Origin: Pohlia nutans
Lineage: Eukaryota > Streptophyta > Bryopsida > Bryales > Mniaceae
Length of the DNA stretch: 64,000 nt
Direction of reading: 5' to 3'
Assembly (NCBI GenBank): GCA_022496805.1
Contig: CM040088.1
Span: forward strand, 22,413,001-22,477,000
The notes beneath the pieces were generated by a model, which was given only the letters and a program-made list of their open reading frames with translations, had not been told where the DNA came from and did not search any database. Below, in pieces: positions 1 to 13,200 of the stretch. How positions within the stretch are numbered: the first letter of the stretch is position 1; the number at the start of each line of letters is the position of its first letter. The position numbers and the translations under genes are program-made.

Positions 1-1039
1 GAGATCTCCGCCAATCAAAATTACACCTCTACACCAAACCCCACTAATCCACGCCAAAAATCTCATTTAAATCTCAAAATCTCACTTCTAAACTCAAAAA
101 ACACAAAGAATTGAAAGTACACTAACACCAAAACTAAAACCCTAATATTGATCCTTTCTTCCTCCTGATGCTGGTGATCTAAATCTAATCAACAAATTTG
201 CTAACTAGCAATTTTTAGTACAAATTGATTAGGACTCCGCCCACCAAAACTATGAAGAGAGATATGAAGAGAAATGGGAACAAAGTATTTGAATCTTGTT
301 TTTCTAAAAACTACATCCATCCGTTCGCCTAAAGTTCATCAATCCACTAACTAATAGTCTAACTAAGACTAGAACATCCTATTTACTTTAGCTAACTCCA
401 AATGTTACCGTGGTCTTAATTTCTACCAACTCTACACACAACCACTCTAATTAGTCACCGGGAATTTCCCATGATCATCAAACTTTATTAGTCCCATATT
501 GCACAATAAATTGCAAAACTATTAATTGAGCAATCTAAATTCTACCAATTCACACCAAACACACAATAATTCAAATCCACGGGCAAATTCTAACCGCATG
601 CTAAATAATCAAATAAAATAGCATCAATTCTACAATTTCGCTAAAACACATGGAATAAATATCACGAACACATAGAAATTACCAAATACTACGGTAAATA
701 GTTTAACGTGGTTTGTGAGCCATTTGGACTGTTCATAGGACTAACTTTACATTCAAAATTTAATCATAAATAGGTCAAAGTATTATTAGAATGGGAGTTT
801 TGATACTCAAAATCTTCAAGATAAAACCATTTTGACAAACTAAAATTTTATAATGTGGTTAATATGTATATAAATCTAGAAGTTGGTTCACTTCATTTTT
901 CATTGTATCATTGCTACATATTTTTTTAATTGGTTTTAAAGTTAGCTTTTTAGACAAAAAGCACAATGTGCACCAAACCTTTGTCATGAGAGTTAGTACA
1001 CTGTAGCTTGCCACAACCATGATGTACCCTAAATGAAAG
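1..1039. other. AT-rich intergenic DNA, no gene seen
   Basis: No long open frame, domain motif or clear terminal repeat was found. The sequence is A/T-rich with scattered short homopolymers, like the rest of the flanking DNA. Confidence 0.5.
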
Positions 1040-1672
1040 TTAACCCCTAAAGGACCGGGGGTGTTTTAGCTTAGCTCCTGTTTTCTTGATTAGCTCTTGT
1101 AGCAAGCTCAATTTCTTATTAGTGTGGGGTAATTTTCACGATCAGCACCGTTGAAACTAAAGAAGACTTACATAGCTTGTTTATGAAAAAGAGATCAACA
1201 AGATCGCACAATTTTTGAGAAAATGCCACCGTTGAGAAGATTGATGGAAATTGTTACGGCAGGGGGTACTTCGTACTTATGCTGAAATCGGATTGCTTAG
1301 AAGTGCTCCAAAACATCTGAAATTTTTACCACATGTAAAGAACATCATGACCCTAATGTGGAATTTTTTTCGTCAAATTCTGAGGTGTGGAAAAAAAGAT
1401 ATGGGACTCTGAAGTCTCCAAACAATGAGATATCATAGTGTATGATAAAGTGAAACCTCGACGCTAGTCTCAAAGAATGCTCTTCTCAAAGAATTCGCCA
1501 AAAATCCAATTCTTCATCATTTTCCGATCGGGAAAAACCATTGGATCCATCTCGCAAAAACAGCTAGGGTCCTCTCCCCGCAAATTTGGGCTTCTTTGGA
1601 ACAATCTCATCCAATTTGCACTTTTCTACATTCAAAAGCCCCCTGGGGGCCTTACGGTCCTTTAGGGGTTAA
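1040..1672. mobile_element. piggyBac-like non-autonomous element, copy 1
   Basis: A 625-bp segment (1044-1668) lies between two TTAA tetranucleotides at 1040-1043 and 1669-1672. Both ends start CCCCTAAAGGACCG when read inward, a 14-bp perfect terminal inverted repeat. TTAA duplication plus termini beginning CCC are hallmarks of the piggyBac superfamily. No transposase frame is present inside; the short open frames have no recognisable domain. It is called a MITE-like, non-autonomous copy. Confidence 0.75.
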
Positions 1673-2378
1673 TCACTACAATGTATAGAAGGCACTATAT
1701 ACTTGTTTTGAGAGACATATATCCTACACTAAGCCATATTTTCGTTTTTTAAAACAAACAAATCTTAAACCAATTGTGACTGCATGTGTGAAAGCATTTA
1801 TGAAAGTAGTTTAGGACAATTGCCCTCCAATAATATTGTGCCATGTCTTGTAGGATTGTAATAGCAAGTGGCCACCTCTTTCTTGAAAAAGAGTCAAATG
1901 AGTCCTTTTAGCATGTTTGCATCCTACAAGTCTTGTGTTTTAAATTTTCAACAATTTGAATTGTAGAATCTAATAATTAATAGATATTTGCATAAAATTT
2001 ATTCAAAATCAAAATTTCAAGCTAAAAGATACACTTGGCTATAACTTTTTGAATCAATTTTTTTATATACGTAGCAAATTAGAACTTGGTATTTGCCATC
2101 TATACACATAGATCAACTTTGGCACGACGATCTTCAAGACAACATCGGGGACAACGCTCGAGCTTTGGTGATCTTGTTGCAAGTTGGGAGTGTAAAACTT
2201 GGCAGCCACGAAGTAGCATTCCAAGGATGTTTTGAAAGTGCCAATGGCAATTTGTTGATGTATTGCCTGGTAATTGAACTTAGAGGAGGTCTCAGTAACA
2301 CTCATCTATATGGACTTGGATACATTCATAGTAATATGAGCCACCAAAATTGTAATCAATGCTTATTTTTATGAATTC
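1673..2378. other. Intergenic DNA with an unassigned open stretch
   Basis: No recognisable gene. The 2093-2374 stretch is open on the plus strand (93 codons) and slightly less AT-rich than its surroundings, but it has no motif I can name and no splice or start context that supports a gene. It may be a decayed gene fragment. Confidence 0.4.
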
Positions 2379-3238
2379 TTAACCCTTAAGTTCCTAGGCG
2401 ACCCAAAATGGGTCGCACCAAAAATAGAAAAGGTTGTAAAACATGCAAAAAGTGTCCGAATTGAGTGTTTCAAAAGCCCAGCCTCTTTAGAATCAAGTTG
2501 TCTATAAGAATATGTGTTTGGATCTGTGAAAATGTTTTTAATTAATTTTATAATAATAAAGAAATTTGATTGTTCATGTGCCTAAAGCAGCCTAAAAAGT
2601 TGTCAAATTTGCAAATGTTTGAAAAAATGTATGATAATGCATCAATTTTGCAAAGACGTACAAAGACTAATTTTAGATTATGAATTCTAGTTCAATTCTA
2701 TTAAAATAGATTTCAAAAATTCATCATAAATAATTAGATATATAATTTATAAGCTATAAAATTCCAAAATTCATAAAAAGTACAAAATTAATAATTATTT
2801 CTTAAATTTCATTATGATTGGCTAAAATTATAAGTTTAATAAGATGCTTAAATATTCATTAGATTTCATCTCATTTAAAGTGTTTATGTTATCCAGTTCT
2901 TGTCTATAATCATTTAAATTGGTGTTTTTACAAAATAAAATATCCTAAATCTTGGCAATTTATGACTATATTATGAACATTATACTTTTAGCCAATTCTA
3001 AATTTTTTAAATTAAAAATATTTTTTATTTTTTATTTTTTATGAATATTCAAAAAAAATCTTTTTAAATTCATTTATAAAAATTCCAAAGTGTTTTAGTG
3101 GTATTCAATTTTATAGATAGAATCTATAGGTTGTGCATCACAACTTTCATGTTCTATAGAACTTCAAAAAATTCATGTAACATGCGTTTTATAGCACATT
3201 TAGTTTATGGCAAAACCCCTCAGGAAATTAAGGGTTAA
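2379..3238. mobile_element. piggyBac-like non-autonomous element, copy 2
   Basis: TTAA at 2379-2382 and 3235-3238 bracket 852 bp. The left end reads CCCTTAAGTTCCT and the right end, inward, CCCTTAATTTCCT, so the inverted repeat is about 13 bp with one mismatch. Just inside the left end is a short palindrome, GCGACCC..GGGTCGC. No coding capacity is visible. Confidence 0.7.
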
Positions 3239-4046
3239 GCAATAAAAATATCATTTGAATTGATTATGCAATATAAATTAGTAACTACATATATTATATG
3301 TCATTCTACCATATACTAATTTTTGACAATGTTTGAGAAATTATTGGTACTGCAAAGGACTGAAATATAGCCATAATCAGTCCTTAATAAAGACTAAAAT
3401 GTCTTTAGTATGTTGCAAAATGTTCTTAATATTTTTCTAATATCTGCATAAATTGAAGATATCATTTCCTACTCACTCATCAAAAGTCTTTTGATTTGAG
3501 TGTTGTTGGCTCCTTTTATTGTGAATGCTTCGACTTGTCCATCCTTTTACTAGAGTTGACATAACAATCTAATACGTTGTTGTGACCCTTTGACATGTTC
3601 TTGATTTCTTGCAAATGTGAAGTAAAGATTACTCATGCTCATCGTGGAACTCAGTGCTAGAAGGGGGGAGGGGGGGGGGGGGGGGGGCTTTTAGATTCTT
3701 TCATAGAAGTTTCTATCCCATAGAAGTTTCTTCCATAGAAGTATCCCAATCTCGCCAAAAAAGTTGTGGAGTGATTTATGATGTTGCCTTGTTCTTGTAG
3801 GACAATCGCATGATACAGGCTCCTCAACATGCCGTCACTACACACTCTTTGTGAGTTTTGAGATTTTTTTTAAATTGACATAGTTGAACAAATAATGATT
3901 TTGTTTCAAGCGTATTTGGTGTGCTTTAGGGTTGATCTAAACTTCTTGTAAGTATACTTATCACTCCGGAAATATGATTTTCCACTATAATTGGAACCAT
4001 TTCTTGTAAAACTAGTGCATTGTTGCATCGCCAAATGTGCACTCCA
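3239..4046. other. Intergenic DNA with a poly-G tract
   Basis: No gene seen. The main feature is a run of nearly pure G at about 3662-3687, interrupted once or twice by A. The short minus-strand frame that ends in poly-proline is produced by this tract and is not a real gene. Confidence 0.5.
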
Positions 4047-4624
4047 TATTGAAGGTAATAGAAGATTGCACAAGGCACATACACAAACACAAAGGATGCG
4101 TAGAAAGAGATGATTTTTACTCAAGAGCTTCCCTCCTTAAGAGGTGTACCGTACGTGGAAGGCACGGTCGGCAGAAAATAATTCCCCAAAAAAATGCCGA
4201 AAAAATAAATAAATTTATTAAGTATTTTGTCGAAATCAACAAAAATGAAGTCGACAAAAAGCCGAAAAAAAATAGAATAAAAACATAACACTCAACGAAA
4301 ATCCTAAACAAAAAATAAAATAAAACATTTAGCTGCCGGATTCTTTTTAATGATAGCTATTAATAGCCGATTTCTTAATAATTACTTTTGAAAGTGTTGA
4401 CCTCCACTATTTCAACTTTTATTAATTATTCGACATGAAAGTGCCGACCATGCCTTCCACGTACGGTACACTAGGAGGTGTGCATGACAACCCATATGGG
4501 GTAACCCACCACTAGAGGCCTCTAAGATCAGCCCATGCCCTCACTCCTCTCCCACACATCATTTATTTTCACCCAAACACCTTTTGGCTTTTAGCAACAC
4601 TACCCTACATCATCAACTTCAACA
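4047..4624 (-). mobile_element. Solo copia LTR carrying a nested MITE
   Basis: On the minus strand this matches the 258-bp LTR of the intact copia element at 34.47-39.93 kb across its whole length, from TATTGAAGG at 4047 to the end at 4624. It is flanked by a perfect 5-bp duplication CTCCA (4042-4046 and 4625-4629). Removing the nested 318-bp MITE and its duplicated TA leaves 258 bp, exactly the family LTR length. No internal copia sequence is present, so it is a solo LTR, presumably formed by LTR-LTR recombination. It is visibly diverged from the intact LTRs and therefore older. Confidence 0.85.
4149..4466. mobile_element. Tc1/mariner-type MITE nested in the solo LTR
   Basis: A 318-bp element starts CCGTACGTGGAAGGCA and ends with its inverted complement; the repeat continues about 9 bp further (GGTCGGCA) with one mismatch. 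TA dinucleotides flank it at 4147-4148 and 4467-4468. The uninterrupted LTR reads GTGTACACT at this point, so the empty site confirms insertion at TA with TA duplication. The interior is A-rich and non-coding. Confidence 0.75.
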
Positions 4625-5735
4625 CTCCAAAGTAGGGATATCATCCTTAGGCATTTTTTTTGGAACATCAATTTTTTTGTATGGATATTATTATATTGCT
4701 TAGAATATAATACTTAGGATAATTATATTTTATCTTATTTACATATCGTGTTCTAGTTCTCAATCAAAGTTCTATATTCTTCAGAGCCATCTTGCAAGTA
4801 GTTTATCTTCTGAACTTTTATCTTTTATCTTCTCAACTATGCATCTCTGGCATTTATGATAGAATGGAAAGAAATTACATTAAACAAACATAAAATCATT
4901 TTAGAGTGATTTCATCAATAATTGGAGACTTTTTTCATGATTTCAACTTGACAATTGCAAGAAATTTGTATCTTGTAGTAATAAAATTAATTTTAATGGA
5001 ATTCAAGTGACCTAAAAGGTGTGATAGAAATTTTAAAAATTATTGTAGAAAGTAGCTAGGATTAATTAGGTGAAATAATATTAATTTAAACAAAAAATAA
5101 TAATACTCTAAATACTTCAAAGATGTGACAAATTCAATATATATATTGATTCTTTTGGATTTTGAAGTAAATTTAATTATGAAAAGTGCTTCCAAGGGAG
5201 TAGATTGGTATTTCTTTAATAAAAAATTATACATTATTATTAATTTATTTTGTTTCGATCCCTAGTTCTTGTTTAACTTGAGAAGCTCTTAGATGCATTG
5301 ATATGTTTCTTGTTTTGAATCAACGTTTCAATTGTATTGTTTTCTTACTTTTGAAAGAAATAGTTTACTTATTTGTTAAAATTTGAAGATTATTTCATGA
5401 TGTTTTTACATGACTTCATGAAATAAAGTGAGAATTTAATTTCTATGTCAAATGAATAATTTCATTCCTAAATTTTCTATTCATGCAAGAGTCTTTGTTT
5501 TTCTACTCAACCCCTATTTGATGTACCTAAAATTAAATAAGTTATGTCTCCAATTGACTTGTTGTCTATATGTTTATGATTGATATTGTGGTTTTTAAAT
5601 CCTTAGTAATTTGTAGATTAAAGGCTCAATTGGATGTAGATATCTACTATTTCTTTAATATTTGACCAAAGTTGTTTTTAGAATTTTTAGAAATATATTT
5701 AAATCTATGACACCTTTTATTGCTTGTAATTCTAG

Positions 5736-6050
5736 TGATGACTATAGATCAAAGCTGATTTAGAAAAATGGTATGGATAACTATAGGTTCCACTTGTAGC
5801 CTTCTAACGGTTGTAGGGTTTGTAAGTGAGCCGGTGGGCTGTGAGCCGACAATCGATAGTCTAGGATAGGCTTTTCTATGATGTAACCTTTCTATAATGT
5901 AACTTAGCCTTTCACATCCTTGGATGGTCTTTCCATTTCTATTCCATTCTGCACTCAAAGACCATTATGTGAAGTAGCCTAGCTTTTCACGTCTTATTCA
6001 GTTTCATAGCCTTTCACTTCATCACTCTCGTGCAAAGAGAAGCGGAGCCC
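5736..6050. repeat. Dispersed repeat, also present inverted at 43025-43385
   Basis: This block begins AGTGATGAC and ends GGGCTCC as read on the opposite strand. It recurs in reverse orientation at 43025-43385, with matching words such as GGTTACATCATAGAAA and CTCCGCTTCT. It lies in a stretch of the left arm that the right arm lacks. I found no terminal inverted repeat, poly-A tail or coding domain, so its class is unknown. Confidence 0.55.
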
Positions 6051-6806
6051 TATTTAGTTTAAGAAAATAAAAATCAAATTATCATTTGTCCATTTAAATA
6101 TGATTTTATCTATTATATTGTTTCAACTAATTACAATAATTATTATTTAATTATTGATTTTAATTTATCTAAGGTCTATTATGTGTACGCAATCACTTAG
6201 GACAAACCCTTCATGTCATTTGTCCTTTTTGATAGTTGACTATTACACTAAATGCTTTTTCACTTTTTAGCCTCCATGCTTACTAGAGATTTTATTTTTT
6301 AAATCCATGATTTTCAAGGGTTTATGTATGAAGGTAACAACCTAAGAGTGATATGTTCACATTCTAGGATTAATGGCAACAATTAACAAATTCAACATTT
6401 GTCAATGGTAGTGAGGAATGATTTATTTTTTGAACTTTAATTGTAATTTAATTCTTCATTCTAATTAATTTGAAGTCTATCATGTACACATATTCACTTA
6501 GAACAAATTCTTTCATGTCATTTGTCCTTTTTGATTTAACAGACTATAATTACACTAACTACACTTTAACTTGTTAGGCTCCATGTTTACTAGAGATTAG
6601 AGTTATGGGCTAACTCACCTTGGATTTGAACAAGATACCATGAATCTTACTTTAATATTTATTTATTTATTCACTCCAAATAGTAATAAAGTATGGAAGA
6701 ACTTAGTGGTCTCCTATTATTAGGTGTGTAAGAGCTTAGTGGTCTCTAAATTCAAAAAAAACTTTTTTTGTCATCAAAATAGACGTTTTTTGAGTTTTCA
6801 TTGGGT

Positions 6807-7615
6807 TTAACCCTTTAATGCCCAGCAAACCACATTATGGTCACTACAACGTCCGAAATGCAAATAGCAGAGAATCCGTGAAGAATTGGAACTTCAGTTT
6901 TGAAGTTCAGATTTGCGCACATACATTACGCACCTTCCAGAAAAAGAAATTTTCAATTTGGAATTGTACAACTATCAAAATACCTATCAACAGAACGCAA
7001 AAATACTGCAAATACTTGAAAATACAGTAAATACTTACAAATACAACATATGTATTGTGTAGTATTTCTTGTGTTTGGAAGTTTGTTATCTTGTTTTATT
7101 TTTTTGGATTGTGTTCTCTTCTTCATCTTCCATTAGTGTGTGTAATCCGATCTTGACTAATGTACCCACTCCTGTCAATTTTCAACGTATAAAATTTTGT
7201 CCTAAACCGTACATGGACAAGTCACTTTCACTTATAAATCTCACAATAATTATGTGTGAGTCTATTTTTGATATGAAAGATTGCAACGGAGAGGTGTTGA
7301 CATAGGGCATAGCTGAACTTCTTTGCTTTTATTTTTGAAAATTTACCTCAAATTCTATTTAACTTTGAAGTCACACACCCCCCAAAATCTCGTTTTTGAG
7401 CGTGCATTATACAGTTCAAATACATACTATAATCTTCCGATCCCACCATCGGATGATTCTCAAATTTTAATAAAATGTGTGCTCTCGAGTTGAGAATAGA
7501 ATTGTACGGTTACTTTCTAATTTAACCCATTCTATTTTTGGTAGTCTCAACCACAGTGGAAAAACCCACTGATCCAGAGTTGTTTGTTACAGTACCATGG
7601 GCACTAAAGGGTTGA
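6807..7615. mobile_element. piggyBac-like non-autonomous element, copy 3
   Basis: The left TTAA is at 6807-6810; the right flank reads TTGA (7612-7615), one substitution from TTAA. Inward termini are CCCTTTAATGCCCA and CCCTTTAGTGCCCA, 13 of 14 bases matching. The 801-bp interior has no transposase. It sits between two inverted stretches (6600-6750 and 7614-7760) that share wording such as GTGGTCTC and AGCTCTTACACA. Confidence 0.7.
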
Positions 7616-7767
7616 AGACCACCAAGCTCTTACACATCTAATAATGAGAGACCACCAAATTCTTCCATACCTTATAACTTTTGGAGTGAACAAAAAAAAG
7701 TATATTAAAGCAAAATTCATAGTATCTTATTCAAACTCAAGGTGAATTAGTTGATAACTCTATTGTC

Positions 7768-9740
7768 TTTTAGAAATCCATAGTTTGCAATATTAGGGAA
7801 TGTCTTTTAGAAATCTACAAATTATAATTTTTATTTTTTTGTTTTCTTAATTAAATAAAAAGATAGAGCTAATTCAATCTAAACTACCAAGAGTCACATG
7901 TGGTTGTATACTTGTGTGGTAATTCAATCTCTTTGTTTTTGCCTTCATGGCAATTAATGTTTTATAAACTTAAAAGTTTGCATTTATGTATTAAACCTCA
8001 CGCCTCTAAAAGTATTGTAGTTACTCTAAGAGTCTTGTCTTTTTAAAACCTATATCAAATTTAACTATTGATAAACCTAGAAGATCCCATTAGGTAGCAT
8101 ATTAACTACATTTTGTCCCATATGTATTGGCTGTGTAAAATTAGTCCCATCCATCTTCCCAGTTGCCTACACAGTTTTGATTGTAGTCAGTATTTTATAA
8201 ATTTAGGTGATTTCACTAGATAACACATTTATATTATCTTTATACCACATTTGTAGAAATCTCATGTCTCCATCTTGCTACATGGTTGTCAACATTTAAT
8301 AGACCAAGGGGATTTCATTAGGTAACGCATCTAGTTGTTCTACTGTACAACTGTGTACATGCCGTGCACCATCCAAGTACTAGTGTCATCTTGTTGTTTG
8401 TCTTTATGATACTTGTACGCAACCTTTTCTAAACCTAAAAGATTCCACGAAACAATTTATCTTATCTTTATATTGAATGCGTACTAGCGCCATCTTTGCA
8501 TTTGCCTAATATAGTACTAATGGTAATCAATGTTTCTTTTCATTAACCTTAGATATTTTACTAGGTACATTATCTTATCCCTACACCAATCATGTAGTGG
8601 TCCCATCTTCACAGTAGTTACCTTTTGATAAACCTAGGAATTTTGAATGGCCATCGTATTTATCCTTGTGTCCGCCTTGTAACAATCTCATTTGCCTATG
8701 TGGTATCAAAAGTTGTCAATGTTTTATAAATATAGGAGATTTCATCATATAGTGCATATATCCTCAGGGAGGTCACTTCCAAATATTACGTAACAACGTG
8801 AGAACAAGTGATTTTCAACCCCATATATATTTTTTTATAAAGTTTGATTTAGCTCCAAATTTTTGAGTGTGGTCACATAATCATTATATCTTTTATTTTT
8901 AAAAACTCTTAGTTCAATTGAATTCAAAACCAGATTTAGAAACACAATTGAAACTAGCTCTAAAAACACAAAAATTAGTTGTATAGTGTATTTGTTTACT
9001 TCAAAAATTTGTAAGTAATTAATTTGAATAAAGAAAATTCCCAAAAATTCACAATATAAACTTTTAACATAAAAAAACATCCTATAATTTTTTCAAGTTG
9101 TTTGATTGATTATTTACAATGTAATATAGGGGGCGAAAGATTTGTTTGCAGGTGATACTCAAAAAATACATTGAGTGAACTCCCCAAGCTTATATCTCAA
9201 TATCCTTGTACCAGCCATGTAGCAATCATATCTTTCCATTTCTCTACATGGTAGCCAACCTTTCACGAACCATATAGATTTTACTAAATAACGCATAAAT
9301 TTTATTCTTATAGCATCCATGCATCATTTGCCTATAAAATATTAAACTTTTCATGAGTTGTATAAGCCATATAATCTCATCTTCCCATTTGTCTACACTC
9401 TACGTGGTAGTCAATTTTGAATAGACTTAAAACTTTTCTGTAGGTAGCGCATCTTATCTTTGTACCAATTGGTGGTTAGTACCATCTTCTCATTTTTTTT
9501 ACAAAACATTTATAGTAATCAATGTTTAATAGACTTTATTAGGAGATTTCACTAGGTAGTGCATCTTATTCTTGTATTTAGCATTTTGTTCTTTCCATTT
9601 GCCTGTATAGTAAAGTCAACCTTTCATCCCTACATTAGCAATGTAGCAATCCCGTCTTTCCATTTGTTTAAGTGGTAGTCAACCTTTTATATATTTAAGC
9701 ATTTTACTCGGCATTTTATTATCTTACACTAGCCGTGAAG
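7768..9740 (+). repeat. Degenerate tandem array, about 105 bp period (left copy)
   Basis: A unit with the core 'GATTTCACTAGGTAGCGCATCTTATC..TGTACCA..CATGTAGCAATC..CATCTTTCCATTTGCCTACATGGTAGTCAA' in short diverged blocks recurs about every 100-115 bp; the GGTAGCGCATCTTATC word recurs near 8090, 8220, 8323, 8560, 8750, 9290, 9440 and 9555. The array starts next to one or two copies of a shorter unit, TTTTAGAAATC. The units are diverged and non-coding. An inverted counterpart lies at 49230-51310. Confidence 0.7.
8757..9195 (+). mobile_element. MITE inserted in the tandem array (family with 12704-12958)
   Basis: The tandem array is interrupted by unrelated sequence whose ends read CAGGGAGGTCACTTCC and, inward from the right, GGGGAGTTCACTCAATG. 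A second copy in reverse orientation lies at about 12704-12958 and shares TTCCAAATNTTACGTAACAAC and TGTATTTTTTGAGTATC. The right arm lacks it. Terminal repeats are imperfect and I could not fix the target duplication; a hAT relationship is possible. Confidence 0.55.
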
Positions 9741-10262
9741 TTGTATTCACTATCTAACAATCCATTTTCTTTTTTTCTTTTTTGACCACATAGCAATAAT
9801 AGACAGATTTTTAAAAACCCGAAAGTTTAAATTAGTTTGCACTTTTTGTCTGCTTGGCATATAACATGGACTTAAGCAAAATGTGGCACATTGATTAAAT
9901 ATTGTGCACATGACTTCTTTTGGATTGTTCCATAAAATTATCATGTTCAACATTTTATCAGTTTTTGTTTTTCTCTGTCCATCTATAATTTTCTTAATAT
10001 TCAATATTTGGAAAAATATATAAAAAGCAATAACATCAATTGAAGCTATTGATTTTTTATTTAGAGTCTTTGGATACCAATGATGTAAAGTGTGTAAACT
10101 TCAATAGGATTACTTGTTTGAATTTAAATTCTTAAAGATTTAAACATGTTTAGTTATTTTGACTATAGTTCTTGTTTGATATTATTCTATTTTCTTTTTA
10201 TGATATGATTGTTATAAGATGTCACAGTGTAAACAATTATCATGATGAACTAAAATACACTC

Positions 10263-13200
10263 GAGAGTCTAGTAGATAAATTTGTATTGTTTGATGGTTA
10301 TGACTTGACAGTTTTAATGTAGTGACAATTATAGGGAATTAGATCAATTTTGTAAAATGCCTAGTTCATTGCAAAAAAAGATTGATTACTCTCATGCTGT
10401 ATTTTTTGAGAACATAATTATTGTTTTTTGACAATCTTAATTTAATAAGGTATTTTTTGACTTGTGTGTGTATATGTCATGATTGATTGTATTGAAAAAT
10501 GACAAGATTATTTGTATAGCTAAGATGAGTGGCATAGTAAAAATAAATGTGTATGTATATCACAAAGTACATGGTTTGACATTCAAGGATTTTATTATAT
10601 AATTCAAATTGAAAATTAACATTTAAAAAAAAAAATAGTGATTTAGAATTATCTATTGATGAATTGAAGTATCAACCAGTGTTGAACTAGCATGGCATCA
10701 AATTATAGTGACCTCCTACACAAAAGCACATTTCAAATATCCGTTTGAGGTCCATGAGATGAACAAATGTACTTAGAGCGTGGAATTTTTTGGAGACCCT
10801 TCCGATACTAGACACACTATAGCCATTATAAACATGTTTATTATGTTTTGCACTTAACAACATTTTATGAATGCCCTAAACATGATAGATTATAGAATTA
10901 TTATGTTATTTCATGACAACATAGAATTTGATAATCTTACGTGTCACTAATGTTAATGCCATTACAAACATGTTATTTCAAGACAATATATACTTTGAAT
11001 GATTTTATTTTCAAATACTTGTTTAAGCCAATAAAACCTTTTAAGATATAAAGATGTTATCACTCTATCTTTTATTGTACTTTAATATTTAAACAACTTG
11101 TTTTGTTTGAAATTGTCAAATATAATTTCTAAGTGTAAATTGGCCATTTGAATTGGTGAAACTTTAAATTTTAAATTTTTATCACATGTCTTTTCTATGA
11201 GCATGAATTTTTTTTTAATGATTTAATTAAAATGTATTTAATAAAAATTCAAGTAGAATATGAAGATTTTTTTTTATAAATTTAAAAGAATAAGAAATGA
11301 ATTTGGAACTTTTGTATGGAATGCAAGTAACAATAAGTTAAAAAATACATTTTCAAAAACCTTGGCTATAATCTTCAAATTGAATTTCATATTGAGTCAT
11401 TGTAGCTTTGACATAAAAGTCAAAAATATAATAAGACACTTGATATCAAATGAAGTTTATTTAAATATCTAAATGTGATACTAAACTTAATACTAAACTT
11501 GATAAGTTTTTGTTCAAAAAGTGAATCAATGCATTTGAATCTTAGATGAGAAATTTATGGTTTGTCTAAGTTGGAATTTAAACCATCCAAAATTTCTAAT
11601 TGAGTGCATTAAAGAGTGATATTAAAACTATAAAGGGAGTCAAAAAACTCTTTCATAGTAAACCGCTAGAAGTAAAATATTATGCTCCTATCAAAATTTT
11701 AACTATAAAGCTACATATTGTTGAACAATGATATTACATAAGTGCATAGATTAATTATGATATAATTAACTCTTTGAAGACCACGAAGCCAAATTTTGGC
11801 CACTTTAGATGGAAAATTCCAAATAACCTAAGTAAATCTTTTTAGAATATGCTCTCGACTAAATCAAGATGCATTTGGAGAATGAAAAAATGAATGCAAT
11901 GCAAAAACTAATAATAACTTAATCACCAAAAGGTCCTTTAAAATACAACAAAATATAGTTCAAAATATGGACTATTAATATACAAGAAAACATGTCAATC
12001 TAAAAATATATACAACAAACATATCGTTGGGTATTTTTTTATCAACCCAATCTAAAGACACTCCAAAGGGCGGAATTCAACGGAAGAAATTAAGGAAGTA
12101 GTTTGGAATGGGCGGGGGAATGGGGACTTGGAAGGCCGTTCAATCCCTAATGGCTTAAGGGGTCTAGGAAAAAACTTAGATGTGCTATTAAATGTGTATT
12201 TTATGACATTTTTAAAGTTTTCATCTAAAGGGATTATTTATTTATTTTATGCATTGTAAATAGAAATTATCTATACGATCAAATGAAAAGTGAGTTGATA
12301 AATATTTATCAAATCAATTTTAAAGCACTAAAGTGTGATAATTCACCAAAAATACAATTTATATTTTTAGTACATGAATTTTTTACAATTGGCTAAAATT
12401 TCACTTTATATTGATTAGCAAGAAAAGGTCAAAAATTTGATCATGTAAACATCATTACTTTCTTTTAAGAATAAAAATTTAATACTTCAAAAATGTTGTA
12501 CAGTTTGAATTCTTTTCTTCGTAAAAAAAGTTAGGAAATAGAAATTTCAATTTACAATACACATATAAAAAGATAATCCATTTTACTAAGCAATAAAAAA
12601 TGAAAGTTTGAATTTATTTTTTTGCCATCCAAAAATGGTATTGAAAAAAAAAATGAAATGTAAAAAGAAGATAGGCCTCAACTATAAAATGGTTGAGCAA
12701 GTCACTAGAGAAGGTCATTCTTTGTATTTTTTGAGTATCCTTGTGAAAAAAGGTATTTAAAAGTACCCTAAAAATAAAAAGTAATTCTTTCTATGATTAG
12801 TAATATTTCAAGAATATTCTCATTTTTACTTTTGTAATCAATTTTGAATATCCTATATTAATAAAATTCATTTATAAAAATTATCTTTAAACATTTATTT
12901 GGACCTTATCTTTTTTTGAACGTTGTTACGTAAGATTTGGAAGTGATCTTCTTGAGGCGGGTAATTATGGGTTAAAAGGTTATTTCAATTTTTTTTCAAA
13001 GAATATTTTATTTGAAAGGATATTTCAAAGGTTATTTAAAATTTCACTAGTTATATTTAAAATACAAAGGCAAGGGCCGATATGACTAGTTATTGTTTAA
13101 CAATTTTGTTTTTTCGGGTGTTTTTGAAGCTCGTTTATATGATTACATCCTTTAAGGCTCTCTATACTAGTCATTGCTGTATGAACTTTGGAATTGTTAA

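Larger units (their letters stand above)
4861..10262 (+). repeat. Left arm of a large diverged inverted duplication
   Basis: This segment is homologous, in reverse orientation, to 47877-52490. Landmarks match in reversed order: the 4861-5240 block with 52195-52490; 5240-5600 with 51780-52110; 6460-6600 with about 51640-51770; the tandem array 7850-9740 with 49230-50990; and 9750-10260 with 47880-48265. The arms carry different insertions and indels and are clearly diverged, so this is old. The outer boundary near 4861 and inner boundary near 10262 are where I lose similarity by eye; true ends may differ by tens of bases. Confidence 0.75.

Noticed and set aside
3657..3845. 62-codon minus-strand frame ending in poly-proline
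   Set aside because: The proline run is the complement of the poly-G tract; no other support.
11766..12975. Possible TTAA element with ends at 11766 and 12972
   Set aside because: CTCTTTGAAGACC and CCCATAATTACCC do not form a convincing inverted repeat, and another MITE lies inside.
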